DNA of 64,000 nucleotides from Aegilops tauschii subsp. strangulata (Eukaryota > Streptophyta > Magnoliopsida > Poales > Poaceae): NCBI RefSeq assembly GCF_002575655.3, contig NC_053040.3:360962267-361026266 (forward strand). Direction: 5' to 3'. Each line of letters begins with the position of its first letter. The first letter of the stretch is position 1. Position numbers and translations under genes: made by a program. The notes below the pieces were generated by a model. That model saw nothing but the letters and a program-made list of their open reading frames with translations. It was not told the DNA's origin and did no database searches. Positions 43,864 to 57,171 of this stretch are shown piece by piece.

Positions 43864-44270
43864 TCCGCGATATTGAGGGACCAAGGAGGACCGGGAGCGT
43901 GGAGACAAGGCTCGAGGCAATGGAGGAACAAGTTTTCAAGTGCCAGGAGATGGTGGAGCGTGGACTTGACTCCAATCACATGATGATCGCGGAGTTCACC
44001 AACAACCACAAGCTGGATGCCAAGGACATTGGGGAGGCCATCTTCAAGCTCCATGAGAAAATCGAGCACCTCCAAGCCCAAATCTATGACCTGCAAAACC
44101 AAAACTGTGAGTTTGAATATAGATTCAAGAGAATAAGTTTGGCTGCAGATTTGAGGATCCCGAAGACTCGATCATCCTTCTATGATGGTGAGCCCATGCC
44201 TTGGAAGATGGACGACAATCCTACTTCATCAACAACCCCATCACCACCACTTCCGAAAAAGGAGAGATAA
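43864..44270 (+). pseudogene. 3' fragment of the post-integrase small ORF
   Basis: Continues the frame interrupted at 1139. It contains coiled-coil-like sequence (RLEAMEEQVFKCQEMVERGL, KLHEKIEHLQAQIYDLQNQN) and ends in a Ser/Thr/Pro tail (PTSSTTPSPPLPKKER) at TAA 44268-44270. Function unknown; such extra ORFs lie downstream of pol in Athila-clade elements. It is intact apart from the CACTA insertion. Confidence 0.8.
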
Positions 44271-45831
44271 TCACATGGGTATGGGCAATCCCCTTGGCAA
44301 CTCCCAAGATTGGGGGAGGTGCCCCGGTATCGTATCACCATCACATCTCTATCTTTACCGTTTTCTTAGTTCAATCCTTTTTAGTAGTATTTTGATCTAG
44401 TGGAATAAAGCTTTAGTATGATCTAGTTTTGAGTTTTGCTTTATGATCCCTTTATGTAATCGAGTCCGTGAGCTATATAATAAAGATTAGTGTTGAGTCA
44501 AGGGCTTGATTATTTTGCCATGATCTTGAGTGAATAAAAGAAAAGAGAAAAGAATAAAAAGAAACAAAGAGATCATGTTGATTTTATGGAGAGTAATGAC
44601 TTCACATAGAAAGAGTATGATGATTAAAAGTTGTTGAGTGTTGACAAGCATAGCTTTGGTCATCGTGGCAATTAATAGGAAGTAATAAAGAAAGAGAGGT
44701 TTCACATATAAATATACTATCTGGGACATCTTTTATGATTGTGAGCACTCATTAAAATATGACATGCTAAAGAGTTGATGTCGGACAAGGAAGACAACGT
44801 AATGGGTTATGTTTTCTTATATCTGAAATAAAGTATATTGTTATGGATCATCCAACATGTTGAGCTTGCCTTTCCCCCTCATGCTAGCCAAATTCTTTGC
44901 ACCAAGTAGAGATACTACTTGTGCTTCCAAATACCCATAAAACCAGTTTTGTCATGAGAGTCCACCATATCTACCTATGGATTGAGTAAGATCCTTCAAG
45001 TAAGTTGTCATCGGTGCAAGCAATAAAAATTGCTCTTTAAATATGTATGATTGATTGGTGTGGAGGAAATAAGCTTTATACGATCTTGTGATGTGGAAGA
45101 AATAAAAGCGACGGACTGCATAATAAAGGTCTATATCACAAGTGGCAATATAAAGTGACGTTCTTTCGCATTAAGATTTTGTGCATCCAAACCTAAAAGC
45201 GCATGACAACCTCTGCTTCCCTCTGCGAAGGGCCTATCTTTTACTTTTATCTCCTACCTTATGCAAGAGTCATGGTGATCTTCACCTTTCCTTTTTACAT
45301 TTTATCCTTTGGCAAGCACAGTGTGTTGGAAAGATCCAGACATATATATCTAATTGGATGTAAGTTAGCACGAACTATTATTGTTGACATTACCCTTGAG
45401 GTAAAAGGTTGGGAGGCGAAACTATAAGCCCCTATCTTTCTCTGTGTCCGATTAAAACTCCGTAACTACAAGTATTGCGTGAGTGTTAGCAATTGTAAAA
45501 GACTAAATGATAGTTGAGTATGTGGACTTGCGGAAAAGCTCTAACATAGACTCTTTCTTATGTTATGATAAATTGCAATTGCTTCAATGACTGAGATTAT
45601 AGTTTGTTGGTTCTTAATGAAGTTTCTGATTCATACTTGACATTGTGAATAGATTATTACTTGAGCATAAGAAATTATGACAATATTCATATATGTTGCT
45701 GTTTTAAGAATAATCATGATGCCATCATGTCCGTATTTTATTTTATCGACACCTCTGCCTCTAAACATGTGGACATATTTATCGTTATTGGCTTCCGCTT
45801 GAGGACAAGCGAGGTCTAAGCTTGGGGGAGT
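44271..45831 (+). other. 3' untranslated region of the Athila-like element with polypurine tract
   Basis: 1.5 kb without a coding frame. It ends in AAGCTTGGGGGAGT (45818-45831), the polypurine tract that primes plus-strand DNA synthesis, flush against the 3' LTR. Confidence 0.75.
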
Positions 45832-47361
45832 TGATACGTCCATTTTACATCATGCTTTTATATCGATATTTATTGCATTATGGGCTGTTATTACACGTTA
45901 TGTCACAATACTTATGCCTATTCTCTCTTATTTTACAAGGTTTACATAAAGAGGGAGAATGCCGGCAGCTGGAATTCTGGGCTGGAAAAGGAGCAAATAT
46001 TAGAGACCTATTCTGCACAACTCCAAAAGTCCTGAAACTCCACGGAAGTTGTTTTTGGAAATAATGAAAAATCATGAGCGGAAGAAATACCAGATGGGGC
46101 CCACACCCTGGCCACGAGGGAGGGGGCGCACCCTGGCCACGAGGGTGGGGGGCGCGCCCTACCCCCTAGGCACGCCCCTGCCTTGTGGCCCCCCTGGTGG
46201 CCCTCCGGTGCCCATCTTCTGCTATATGAAGTCTTTCATCTGAAGAAAAATCATAAGCAAGCTTTCGGGACGAGACTCCGCCGGCACGAGGCGGAACCTT
46301 GGGCTCCGGTGGAGCTGTTCTGCCGGGGACACTTCCCTCCGGGAGGGGGAAATCATCGCCATCGTCATCACCAACGCTCCTCTCATCGGGAGGGGGCCAA
46401 TCTCCATCAACATCTTCACCAGTACCATCTCCTCTCAAAGCCTAGTTCATCTCTTGTATCCAATTCTTGTCTCCAAGTCTAGGATTGGTACCTGTAGGTT
46501 GCTAGTAGTGTTGATTACTCCTTGTAGTTGATGCTAGTTGGTTTATTTGGTGGAAGATCATATGTTCAGATCCTATATGCATATTAATAGCCCTTTGATT
46601 ATGAACATGAATATGCTTTGTGAGTAGTTACGTTTGTTCCCGAGGACATGGGAGAAGTCTTGCTATTAGTAGTCATGTGAATTTGGTATTCGTTCGATAT
46701 TTTGATGAGATGTATGTTGTGTCTCCTCTAGTGGTGTTATGTGAACGTCGACTACATGACACTTCACCATTATTTGGCCTAGAGGAAGGCATTGGGAAGT
46801 AATAAGTAGATGATGGGTTGCTAGAGTGACAGAAGCTTAAACCCTAGTTTATGCGTTGCTTCGTAAGGGGCTGATTTGGATCCATATGTTTCATGCTATG
46901 GTTAGGTTTACCTTAATAGTTCTTTTGTAGTTGCGGATGCTTGCAATAGGGGTTAATCATAAGTGGGATGCTTGTCCAAGTAAGGACAGCACCCAAGCAC
47001 CGGTCCACCCACATATCAAATTATCAAAGTACCGAACGCGAATAATATGAACGTGATGAAAACTAGCTTGACGATAATTCCCATGTGTCCTCGGGAGCGT
47101 TTTCCTTCATATAAGAAATTGTCCAGGCTTGTCCTTTGCTACAAAAAGGATTGGGCCACCTTGCTGCACTTTATTTACTTTTGTTACTTGTTGCTCGTTA
47201 CAAATTATCTTATCACAAAACTATCTGTTACCTACAATTTCAGTGCTTGCAGAGAATACCTTGCTGAAAATCGCTTATCATTTCCTTCTGGTCCTCGTTA
47301 GGTTCGACACTCTTACGTATCGAAAGGACTACGATAGATCCCCTATACTTGTGGGTCATCA
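45832..47361 (+). mobile_element. 3' LTR of the Athila-like Ty3/gypsy element (WHAM/Sabrina-like)
   Basis: Starts TGATACGTCCATTTTACATC right after the polypurine tract and ends CTTGTGGGTCATCA, giving 1530 bp with TG...CA ends. A TATA-like GCTATATGAA lies at 46221. The next base starts sequence of the minus-strand Maximus-like element, so this is its insertion junction. The 5' LTR and other target duplication lie before the window. The family name is tentative. Confidence 0.75.
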
Positions 47362-47432
47362 TCTATACACTTTCTCCCTCTTTGGCAGCAAGTTACCAAA
47401 AAGCTCAAAAATGCATAGTGCTATGCGCCTCT

Positions 47433-49501
47433 CTAGGCTTGATCTTCGGGAGGTGGCGTTGAGAGGACTCCAAGGATGAAAACATTTGTTGAAGTTGTTG
47501 GAGATGGTGGAGTGGCAACTGGAGGTGGTACTGATGCTGTGACTGCAGGTGCTGATGAAGTTGCTCTTGTGTCAGTCACTGGCACTACAGCAGATCTTTG
47601 ACTCCTTGGCACTCTTTGAAAGGCATCTGTGGTAGCCTGCCCTTTCTTCTCCTCAACTTCTTCCTGGAGCTGCGCAACTGCTGTCTGCATCTCTGTCACC
47701 TTTAAATCAAGATCATAGAATTTAGTCTCAATGATCCTTTCCAGGCTCTCTTGGTTCTGAGTCAGGGTGGCCAGTCCTTTCTCAATCCTCAAGGTGGCTT
47801 GAATCAGATATCCAAGTTGATCTTGCTTTGTCTTGAGATGCACTTGAGATGCCTCTTCAGCACTTGGCATCTTAGCTGCCTTCTCATCTTTAGCTTTCTC
47901 TCTTTTCTCTTGTGCTTGTTTAGAGGTGGGGTCATCTTCATTCATGATAATAGTGCTGTCCTCAAAATCTGGTCTCAAGGGAAGATGTTCCTTGTCTAAC
48001 AGATAAGTGCTTGTTCCCATCTTGGAGTTGATGAGCATTTGAATGTGTGGAGCATACCCACATGACCTCTTCTGATCTACAGCTGTCCTCTTGATTGTCT
48101 CAACAATCAGACTCATGACTTTGAACTTTTGGGGCACATCAAACAACTGCAGCAGGTTGATGGAGTGACCTCTGATCATTCTATGATCTCCAGACTTGGG
48201 CAACAATGTATGCCTCAATACAGTGTTGATTGTGGTCAATCCAGACAACAAATAGTAGACAGAGCCCATCTTATGAGATTCCAAGGCTTTGTCAGGAATT
48301 TCCTTGTACATATTTGCCATGCAGTTGTGATCCTTCTTCTTCTTTGCATATACATCTATGTCATCCTCTTGCTCTTCAGGGGCATTGATCAATTTGGGCC
48401 ATTCATCAACTGTAGACTGGTACCTAGTACCTTCAGACATCCAAACAATTCTGCCATCAGGATAGAAATGTGTTGTGGAGTAGAAGTGCATGATACATCA
48501 TTCCACTTGGTCAACTTCTGACCCACAAACTTGTCCACTCCACATAGCCTGAAGCTCTCATGCACACCTGGAAAATGGTCCTCATTCTCATCAATATATG
48601 TCCAATCCGCCCACTTCATATCACAGACAATGGGCTTCTTATCAAGCAAGATGGTCTCATAGAAATCCTGCTGCTCCTTGGTGTGGAACCTGTAATCCAA
48701 AGCAGTTCTCCTCACAGCATATGGATCTGATTGTCTCCATAGTCTGAGACCTGCATCCTTTCTGATCTTCATGTTTTCTGCCACAGGATGATTGTCATCA
48801 TGGTCTGGGATCTTGGGCTTGAGTTTCCTAAGCACTTGGGCTTCAGCATCTTCTTCATCAATTTCCGTTTCAGGCACTGGGGCCTTGTTCTTTTCAGCAG
48901 CTAAAATATTTCTTGTGCTCCTCTTTGGTGCAGCCTTTGGAGCTGGAGCAGAAGCTTTGGGGGATGTCTTGGGCTTAGAAGGGGCAGCCCCAGACTTGAT
49001 GGCATCCCCCATCAGCTTTTGAGACTTTGGTGCCGGTGCAACATCTTCTTCCTCTTCTTCATCATCCTCATTTGGATCTCTCATCATAGAGGATCTCCCA
49101 ATGACTCTGGCAATGGTCTTCTTGACCCTTTCTTTTCTTTTCTTGCCCTCACCAGCATCTTTTGGTTCAAGTGTGAACTCAATTGTATCCTGGGTTGAGG
49201 CTCTGGCCTTAGACATGGGCACTCTCTTTGTAGGTGTCTTCTTGTGTAGTCCTGGCTTAGTTGCAGCAGCAGCATATTCCTTTTTCAGCACCTTCTTCTT
49301 GGAGCTGACCTCTTCCTCAACAGCAACATAATCCTCATCTTCTTAGCCAGAATTTCTCTTCCTTCTTGTCCTTGTAGCTGCTCTGGGCAAGTTGTTTTGG
49401 GTGCTCCTGCTACCCTCATCATAGCTGCTAGAGGGACTAGTGCCCTCACTCAGGTTCACCTGCTCTTCTGACTTGTTTTGGCTATCACTCTGATCTGACA
49501 T
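47433..49501 (-). pseudogene. Extra (env-position) ORF with plant-transposon-protein-like domain
   Basis: Start ATG 49501 (MSDQSDSQNKSEEQVN). Acidic and Lys-rich N-terminal part (PNEDDEEEEEDVAPAPKSQK), then a globular domain (FHTKEQQDFYETILLDKKPI, VCDMKWADWTYIDENEDHFP) resembling the putative plant transposon protein domain found in grass retroelements, then a coiled-coil (EKGLATLTQNQESLERIIET) and Pro-rich tail. Lesions: TAA at 49343-49345 and a one-base shift near 48490. Ends at 47433. It follows gag directly because pol is missing. In SIRE-type elements this position holds an ORF of unknown, sometimes called env-like, role. Confidence 0.65.
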
Positions 49502-49599
49502 GCCTGACACTGAAAACTGACAGCCGGCCCTGTGAATAGTTATGGATAAGATAGAGTGGATGAGCATCACAAAGTGCAGAGATTTTGCAAAACAAATGA

Positions 49600-51258
49600 G
49601 TCAAAAACTTAGTTTTAGTTTTCCACAGAAAGCATTTCGGAGCTACCGATTTGTTAAACTCGGTGCACCGAAGCAACTTTTGGAGTCTAAACTAGTGAAA
49701 TCGGTCAGACCGAGACACAGTTTGGTGACTCCGAGATTGGTAGGGTTTCACTGAGAGTTGAACTCGGTCGCACGGATTTGCAACTTTCGGTCAGACCGAA
49801 AAGTGCAAGTGCAATGGCCTAAGCCAAATCGGTGAGACCAATTTCCACAACTCGGTCGTTCCGAGATGAGTTCGGCGGAAACCTAACCCTAAATTTTCGA
49901 ATCGAATCTAATGTAAAGGATGTTCTTGCTGGACAGGATGATCTCATACGTGGTAAAGAACATGGCATTTGCTTTGTGCTAAGAATCGGAGTAAGGAACA
50001 TCACAAAGATTCGACCTCATACCCTAGTTCGGTGATGAGCTCGCTACGGCGGCAACGGCGGGGTTGAATTCCGTTGACAGCGATGGAGACCAGCGGCGGG
50101 AGGTCGTTGGCGACGAGAGGACGATCCGTAGACCCGAGGCTGCAGAGCAGGACACGCGCGGGCTGAGAGGTTTTGAAGGAATTTCCAAAATTTTACCCGA
50201 CGATATATATATCCTGACCCTGTTGGTGTGACCGAGTGGAACGACTCGGTGGCACCGAGATGCAGAATTGCAAGCGGTTACTGCAACTCGATGTGACCGA
50301 AATGTTCTAATCGGTTGCACCGAGATTGTAAACCTAGATCAACTCAGCGAACTCGGTCAGACCGAAAAGGATGAATCGGTCAGACCGAAATGCACAAAGA
50401 GGTTTTGGAAGTTTAAGTCTATGACGAATTGGGGACTCTGAGTGCTCCCCACACAGAGTGTTCGAATCTGACTTGATCAAACTTTGTGATATAGCATGAA
50501 TAGTGTTTGAGACGAGAAAAGCATAGATAGCTAGAGGAAGTTCTTAGGCATTCTTGTCCATCCATTTGGCAAAAGAAGAGCCAAACAATCAAAACAACAA
50601 ATGGATGTCCTCGAATGAGAAAAATATGCAACCAACATGCTCACACAATAAAATGGCAAATGAAATATGTGACAAAGCATGCACAAACACTCTAGCATCT
50701 ATCAAGCAATTGACGATGACTAGGTCATCTATATATGAGTATATTGACTTAGGAGTCAAAGGAGAACATTTGATCATAGGTCATACTCATCGTTTAAGCA
50801 CAAGTGGGGTTACCACTTTTACATAAATCATTGTTGTGTTCACACCATTAGAGTTGCTTTAGCTCAATATTTAGAGTAAATCTCCCCCTAGATGTGATAT
50901 CCCCCCTAAGAGGGATGAACTAACCTTGGGTTTTCTTGATGATGACTTCATGTAGATGTTGAAGATGTGGATGGTCAATGTTGATGTAGATCATTTGGAG
51001 CAATCCATTGGAGTGAGTTGCACTTTCAATACCTACACAGGTTAGTCCCACAAGGAAGAAACAAGGATATCCATAGACATAGAGTGAAGTTCATATATGA
51101 TGATGTCCATGAAAGCATTAGGTTACCTTATCCCTTGTCTTACCAACAAGAGGGTTTGTGACTCCTTGAACTAGTACAAGATGTGGAAGTTGTTTGCACT
51201 TGTCCTTGCCAAAATAATATGAGTGAAGTATGTTGGCGGAGTCACCCTCAAGAACTCT
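49600..51258. repeat. Non-coding middle of the Maximus-like element, with CGGTCAGACCGA motifs
   Basis: The palindromic phrase CGGTCAGACCGA and variants (CGGTGAGACC, CGGTCGCACGG, TCGGTTGCACCGAG) occur about ten times at 49630-50400. They also occur in this element's 5' LTR at 54361-54435. 50450-51258 holds no frame of interest. Confidence 0.6.
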
Positions 51259-53442
51259 CTAGTTCTTCTTCTTCGGGATCCACATCATCTGGATGGGAAT
51301 CCTTGGAGTTGTGGTCGTACTTGATGAGGTAGAACTTGATGTAGTCTTGGGAACCCACTTGACCAAGGCCTTGGGAGCTTCTTCAAATGCATCAATCTCC
51401 TCTTGAAGCTTGTCCTTGCCTTTTTGCTTCTGCTCTTGTGGTGGAAGATCATCTTGAACTTGTGTCCCCTTGAAATAAGTAGGATCATACTTCTCTTGTT
51501 GAGGAACAAACTTTGTCTTGGGGTATTGATCTTCTTCCCACTCAACTCCATTGGCATTGAACTTTCGTTCAAAACCAACACCTTGATTCTTCCGGTGTCT
51601 TCCTTACTTGCGTACAATTTCCTCAAATTGCTTACTTCCGGCAAGGCTCTTGTAAACACCTTTCTCTATAATTCCCTTCAATAAGCTATTTTCTTGCTCA
51701 AGCGTAACTTGGCTAAGAGAATCATTAGTGGAATCAAGAGAACTACTAGAATTAACAACATTGGATTTAACATGATTATTGTTACTACTAGAAGAAGAAT
51801 CTTTCTTGTTCTTGTTGCTAGATTTTACTTGTGGCATGTAAGTAGACAAGAGTAAACACTTGAAAAATGTAAGAAGAACTGTTCTTACGAAGATCATCAT
51901 TGATTCCTTTTAAGAACTCATGCTCTTGCTCAAGATTGAGCTTTTCAAAGCATAGCTTCTCATGAGCCTTTAAAAGCTCTCAATGATCTTCTAAGGTAGT
52001 TTCATGAGCTAACTTAAGAATGTTTAGTTCTTTAGTTAGACGCTCAATCTCCTTCTTATCACCGTCATTCATTTTATCTTGATTAGTATGATTAATAGCA
52101 AGTTCATCATATTTTTCATAACTAGAGTTGTCAACAAGTAAATCATCATCACCTAGCAAGTCCTCTTCATCACTATTGAAATCAACATACTCGGGGTGCG
52201 ATAGCTTTGGGCCTTTAGCCATGAAGCATCTTCCAATTCCTTCATTTGGTGAGTCAAATATGTCATAGGAGTTGGTTGACACAAGTGCTAGACCGGCAAC
52301 ACCTTCATCTTGAGTATATTCGGAGTCGGAGTGATAACTTCTCTCGGAGTGATGGTCGGAGTCGGAGCCGGATACCCATTCACCAACGTGATCTTGATGT
52401 CTTTGTTTTGTGTAGCTCTTTGATGATTTGTCCTACCTTTCCGAATCCTTGCTTCTGCGAGAAGTTCTTCGTTCATAAAGATCATCTCTACTCCTTCTCT
52501 CTCTTGGAGGTGATTCTTCTCTTCTACTTCTCCTTTTGGGTGAGTCTTCTCTTCTTTTGTAGGGAGCCATACACTCATTGGAGTAGTGTCCGGGTCTTCC
52601 ACAGTTGTAGCAATTACGCCCACGACTTGAAGATCTTTTGTCATTGTAGGACCTTGACTTGGAACTTCTTTCCTTGCTTCTACTCTTGTAGAACTTATTG
52701 AAGTTCTTCACCATTAGACTCAATTGCTCATTGAAGGCTTGTTTCTCACTTGATGATGTAGGAGCATCACATGAGGCTTTGTAAGCACCACTTGACTTGT
52801 TGTGAAGCTCTTCTTTATCCTTGAGTGACATCTCATGAGCAACAATTCTTCCAATGACTTCTGTTGGTTTGAGATCTTTGTAATTAGGCATCATTTGGAT
52901 CAATGTGCACACGGTATCATATTTTCCATCCAAGGCTCTTAGAATCTTCTTGATGATGAATCTATCGGTCATCTCTTCACTTCCTAAGCCGACAATCTCA
53001 TTTGTGATGAGAGCAAGCCTAGAGTACATTTCAGCGACACCTTCACCATCCTTCATTTTGAACTTGTCAAGCTAACTTGGAAGCACATCCAATTTGGTTT
53101 CCTTGGTGGAGTCGGTACCTTCGTGCTTACAATCAAACTATCCCAAATTTCCTTTGCATTCTCAAGACGGCTGATTTTGTTGAATTCTTCGGGGCACAAT
53201 CCGTTGAAGAGGATATCGCAAGCTTGAGCATTGTATTGCAGCATCTTCAACTCTTCCGTGGTAGCTTCACGTTTTGGTTCTCTCCCATCAAAGAATTCAG
53301 CTTGCAAGCCAATGCACACAATAACCCAAACAGCGGGGTTATGTCCAAGAATATGCATTTTCATCTTATGCTTCCAACTAGCAAAATTAGTACCATCAAA
53401 GTAAGGACCTCTATGGTGCTAATTTCCCTCGCCAGACGCCAT
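51259..53442 (-). pseudogene. Ty1/copia gag of the Maximus-like element, broken
   Basis: Start ATG 53442, with TAG at codon 8 (53419-53421). Domains: N-terminal gag helices (HILGHNPAVW, EFFDGREP), UBN2-type core (EGVAEMYSRLALITNEIVGL, LDGKYDTVCTLIQ), Ser/Arg/Lys-rich stretch, and one CCHC zinc knuckle (CYNCGRPGHYSNEC) for RNA binding. Later parts include CFMAKGPKLSHPEYVDFNSD and a C-terminal APKALVKWVPKT, ending at TAG 51259-51261. Lesions: a frameshift near 53100, TAG at 52433-52435, and more downstream. Gag forms the virus-like particle of the retroelement. Confidence 0.8.
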
Positions 53443-53512
53443 ACTCTCCTAGGTTGTGAAACCATGGTTATGATCACCAAAGCTATGGAAATCAAAGAAA
53501 ATTGAGACCAAA

Positions 53513-53524
53513 GCTTTGATACCA
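53513..53524 (-). promoter_or_regulatory. Primer-binding site (initiator Met tRNA) of the Maximus-like element
   Basis: On the minus strand TGGTATCAAAGC, one base from the usual TGGTATCAGAGC complement of initiator tRNA-Met. Two bases separate it from the LTR end. Confidence 0.8.
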
Positions 53525-53526
53525 CT

Positions 53527-54437
53527 TGTAGGTATGTCTAGAGGGGGGTGATTAGACTATTTGACCAAATAAAAATCTAGCCTTTTCCCAATTTTAATTT
53601 TTGGCAGATTTTAGCAACTTAGCACAAGTCAAGTAATCAATCTACACATGCAAATATAACAGTATATCGGCGGAATGTAAACCATTGCATATGAAGGTAA
53701 AGAGAGGAGTTTGAAGGGAGCAAACACAATGTAGACTCAGAGATTTTTTCCCGTGGTTCCGATAGGTGGTGCTATCGTACATCCACGTTGATGGAGACTT
53801 CAACCCACAAAGGTAACGGTTGCGCGAGTCCACGAAGGGCTCCACCCACGAAGGGTCCACGAAGAAGCAACCTTGTCTATCCCACCATGGCCATCGCCCA
53901 CGAAGGACTTGCCTCACTAGGGTAGATCTTCATGATGTAGGCAATCTCCTTGCCCGTACAAACTCCTTGGTTCAACTCCACAATCTTGACGGAGGATCCC
54001 AAGTGTCACCTAACCAATCTAGGAGACACCACTCTCCAAAAGGTAATAGATGGTGTGTTGATGATGAACTCTTGCTCTTGTGCTTCAAATGATAGCCTCC
54101 CCAACACTCAACTCTCTCTCACGGATTTGGATTTGGTGGAAAGAAGATTTGAGTGGAAAGCAACTTGGGGAAGGCTAGAGATCAAGATTCTTGTGGTTGG
54201 ATTGGAATATCTTGGTCTCAACACATGAGTAGGTAGCTCTCTCTCAGAAAATGTATGCTGGAAGTGTAGGCACGTTCTGGTGGCTCTCTCCACGAATGAA
54301 GAGTGGGTGGAGGGGTATATATAGCCTCCACATAAAATCTAACCGTTACACACAATTCACCATCGGTGAGACCGAATCATGAAACTCGGTCAGACCGATT
54401 TAGTTCAAAATGTGAACATTAGGCTTTTCGGTGGGAC
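53527..54437 (-). mobile_element. 5' LTR (partial) of the Maximus-like element
   Basis: Its 3' end (CCTACA on the minus strand) lies next to the primer-binding site. A TATA box (TATATATA, 54316-54323) lies in the GGAGGCTATATATACC context typical of LTR promoters. The far end is missing because the Wilma-like element is inserted at 54438. Confidence 0.7.
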
Positions 54438-54907
54438 TGAGGGAGTCCTGGATTAGGGGGTCCTCGGACAGCCGGACTATATACTTTAGCCGGACTGTTG
54501 GACTATGAAGATACAAGATTGAAGACTTCGTCCCGTGTCCGGATGGGAGTCTCCTTGTCGTGGAAGGCAAGCTTGGCAATATGGATATGTAGATCTCCTC
54601 CCTTGTAACCGACTCTATGTAACCCTAGCCCCCTTCGGTGTCTATATAAACTGGAGGGTTTAGTCCGTAGGACAACAACAATCATACCATAGGCTAGCTT
54701 CTAGGGTTTAGCCTCTACGATCTCGTGGTAGATCAACTCTTGTAATACTCATATCATCAAGATCAATCAAGCAGGAAGTAGGGTATTACCTCCATCGAGA
54801 GGGCCCAAACCTGGGTAAACATCGTGTCCCCCGCCTCCTGTTACCATCCGCCTTAGGCGCACAGTTTGGGACCCCCTACCCGAGGTCCGCCGGTTTTGAC
54901 ACCGACA
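54438..54907 (+). mobile_element. 5' LTR of a Wilma-like Ty3/gypsy element
   Basis: Starts TGAGGGAGTCCTGGATTAGG and ends GGTTTTGACACCGACA (470 bp). TATA box TCTATATAAA at 54641-54650. TTGGTGCTTTCAC follows directly as putative primer-binding site. The five bases before it (GGGAC) are its presumed target duplication, the partner lying outside the window. The name is from memory of the LTR. Confidence 0.75.
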
Positions 54908-54954
54908 TTGGTGCTTTCACTAAGAGTTCCACTGTGCCATCACCGTAAGGCTAG

Positions 54955-57171
54955 ATGGCTCCTTCGATCATCGGCAACGATGCGATCCAGGGTGAGGTTT
55001 TCCTCCCCGGACATATCTTCGTATTCGGCGGCTTCGTACTGCGGGCCAACTCGCTTGGCAATTTTGAGCAGATCGAGAGCTACGCCCCTGGCCGTTAGGT
55101 CAGGTTTGGAAATTTAAACTACATTGCCGACATCCGCGGAGACTTGATCTTTGACGGATTCAAGCCCATGTCAGGCGCGCCGCACAGTCACGACAAGCAC
55201 GATTTAGCTCTGCCGCCGGACGGTGTTCGGGAGATCACATCTATGCCTACTCCGGCCCTAGATCCAGAGTCGATTGCGCCGTCCGAGGACGGGTGGATGG
55301 ACCCCGCCATGGAGGCCGCACACTCAGTGGCGATAGAGCCGAATACTGACTTCACCTCTTATGAGACCCGTGTTGCCGGACATTTGGATTCGTCCCCGGC
55401 CACGGGCTCCGAACCGCCTGCGTCCGTGCCTATCGAATCTGATTGGGTACCGATCATGGAGTTTTCCTCCGCGGATATCTTTCAGCACTCACCGCTAGGC
55501 GACGTGCTAAACTCATTGAGGTCTCTCTCCTTGTCAGGAGACCCTTGGCCGAATTATGTCCGGCTAGAATGGCATGCGGACGACGAAGAAATTCGCTGCC
55601 CACCCACCACCCACTTAGCAGCCACTGTCGACGATTTAACCGACATGCTCGATTTCGGCTCCGAAGACATCGACGGTATGGACGACGATGCAGGAGACGA
55701 ACAGGAACCACCGCCCAGAGGGCACTGGACTGCCACTTCATCACACGATATATATATGGTGGATACACCCAAAGAAAACAACGACGAGGAACGGAAGGAT
55801 GCAGCGAAGGATAGCTCCCTCGAGAAGCAACCAAAGCGACGGCGTAGGCGCCGCTCCAAATCCGGCCTCGGCAAGAACAGCGATAACAGCGCAAGAAAAA
55901 ATAACACCCCGGTCGACTCCAGAGGAAACGACGACCACATTGACCCAGCGACAGAACAACATGAACCAGTGGATGGCAAACATAGTACGGAGCCGCTGTC
56001 CGATCACGACGACGCCGAGGATAAAGCTCATCAACCTCTCTCCGGAGAGGAAAACAGTCCGGACGATGATGCACAGATCATCCGGAAAGGCACTTGGAAC
56101 AAGAGAACCTCAACAGAAGGCTTATTGCCACCGCGAGGAGTCTGAAGAAGCAGAAGCAAAGGCTTAAGGCTGCGCAGAATACACTCAACAGTAGATGGAA
56201 CAAAGTGCTTGACACTGAAGAAAAGTATGGTGGCAGCCACCACACAAAGAGCTATCCAAAGCGCAAGCTGTTGCCTGAATTCGATGATGAGGCCTTAGAG
56301 CCTACACGGCCAAAAATAAAACGGCTGACCGGTCGGATCGGCCACCTCGTGGCCGCGATAGGGTGGCTAACGAGGCCGCACATAAGTCAGCACACGGTCC
56401 AAGCGAGGACTTGCATCAAAAGGCCGGCGTGACCAGATCCATCTATGGATCTAGGAAGCGCGCTCGAGCGCACAATCAAAACCGAACACTACAACCATTA
56501 GAACACCATGACACATCCGAATACAGGAGTGCCGCGCACCCCCTATGTTTCACCGATGAGGTGCTGGATCACGAATTTCCAGAGGGATTCAAACCCATGA
56601 ACATAGAGGCATACGACGGAATGACAGACCCTGGGGTCTGGATTGAGGACTTCATCCTCCACATCCATATGGCTCACGGAGACGATCTCCACGCCATCAA
56701 GTACTTGCCCCTCAAGCTGAAAGGACCAACTCGACACTGGCTGAAGAGCCTCCCCGAAGATTCAATTGGAAGTTGGGAGGAGCTTGAGGATGCTTTTAGG
56801 GCTAACTTTCAAGGGACCTATGTCCGACCTCCGGATGCAGACGATTTAAATCATATAATTCAGCAGCTTGGAGAGTCAGCCCGAAAGCTTTGGAACAGAT
56901 TTCTCACTAAGAAGAACCAAATCGTCGACTGCCCTGACGCCGAAGCCTTAGCAGCTTTCAAACAGAACATCCGAGATGAATGGCTCGCCAGACACCTCGG
57001 CTAACAAAAACCAAGGACAATGGCATCCCTAACAAGCCTTATGACCCGCTTTTGCGCGGGCGAAGATAGCTGGATGGCCCGTAGTAGCACCAGCGACCCA
57101 GGCACATCTGAAGTCAGGGATGGTAATGGAAAACCACGACGCAATACAAGCAAGCATCGAAATAACGAAGA
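54955..57171 (+). pseudogene. Ty3/gypsy gag of the Wilma-like element, broken and cut by Angela
   Basis: ATG 54955 (MAPSIIGNDAIQGEVFLPGH). An in-frame TAG at 55096-55098, frameshifts near 56090 and 56360, and TAA at 57002-57004 break it. The N-terminal third is acidic, followed by a basic nuclear-signal-like KQPKRRRRRRSKS. The retrotransposon gag core is in the last part (LKLKGPTRHWLKSLPEDSIG, SWEELEDAFRANFQGTY). At 57172 the Angela element begins, so the zinc-finger and pol parts lie beyond the window. Confidence 0.8.

Larger units (their letters stand above)
47362..54437 (-). mobile_element. Maximus/SIRE-like Ty1/copia element without pol
   Basis: Minus strand order: 5' LTR (54437-53527), primer-binding site, gag (53442-51259), long non-coding part, extra ORF (49501-47433). 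No protease, integrase or reverse transcriptase reading was found between gag and the extra ORF, so it is a non-autonomous derivative. The left end is cut by the Athila-like insertion at 47361/47362 and the 5' LTR is cut at 54437 by the Wilma-like insertion. The assignment rests on the gag C-terminal region and the LTR end. Confidence 0.65.
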
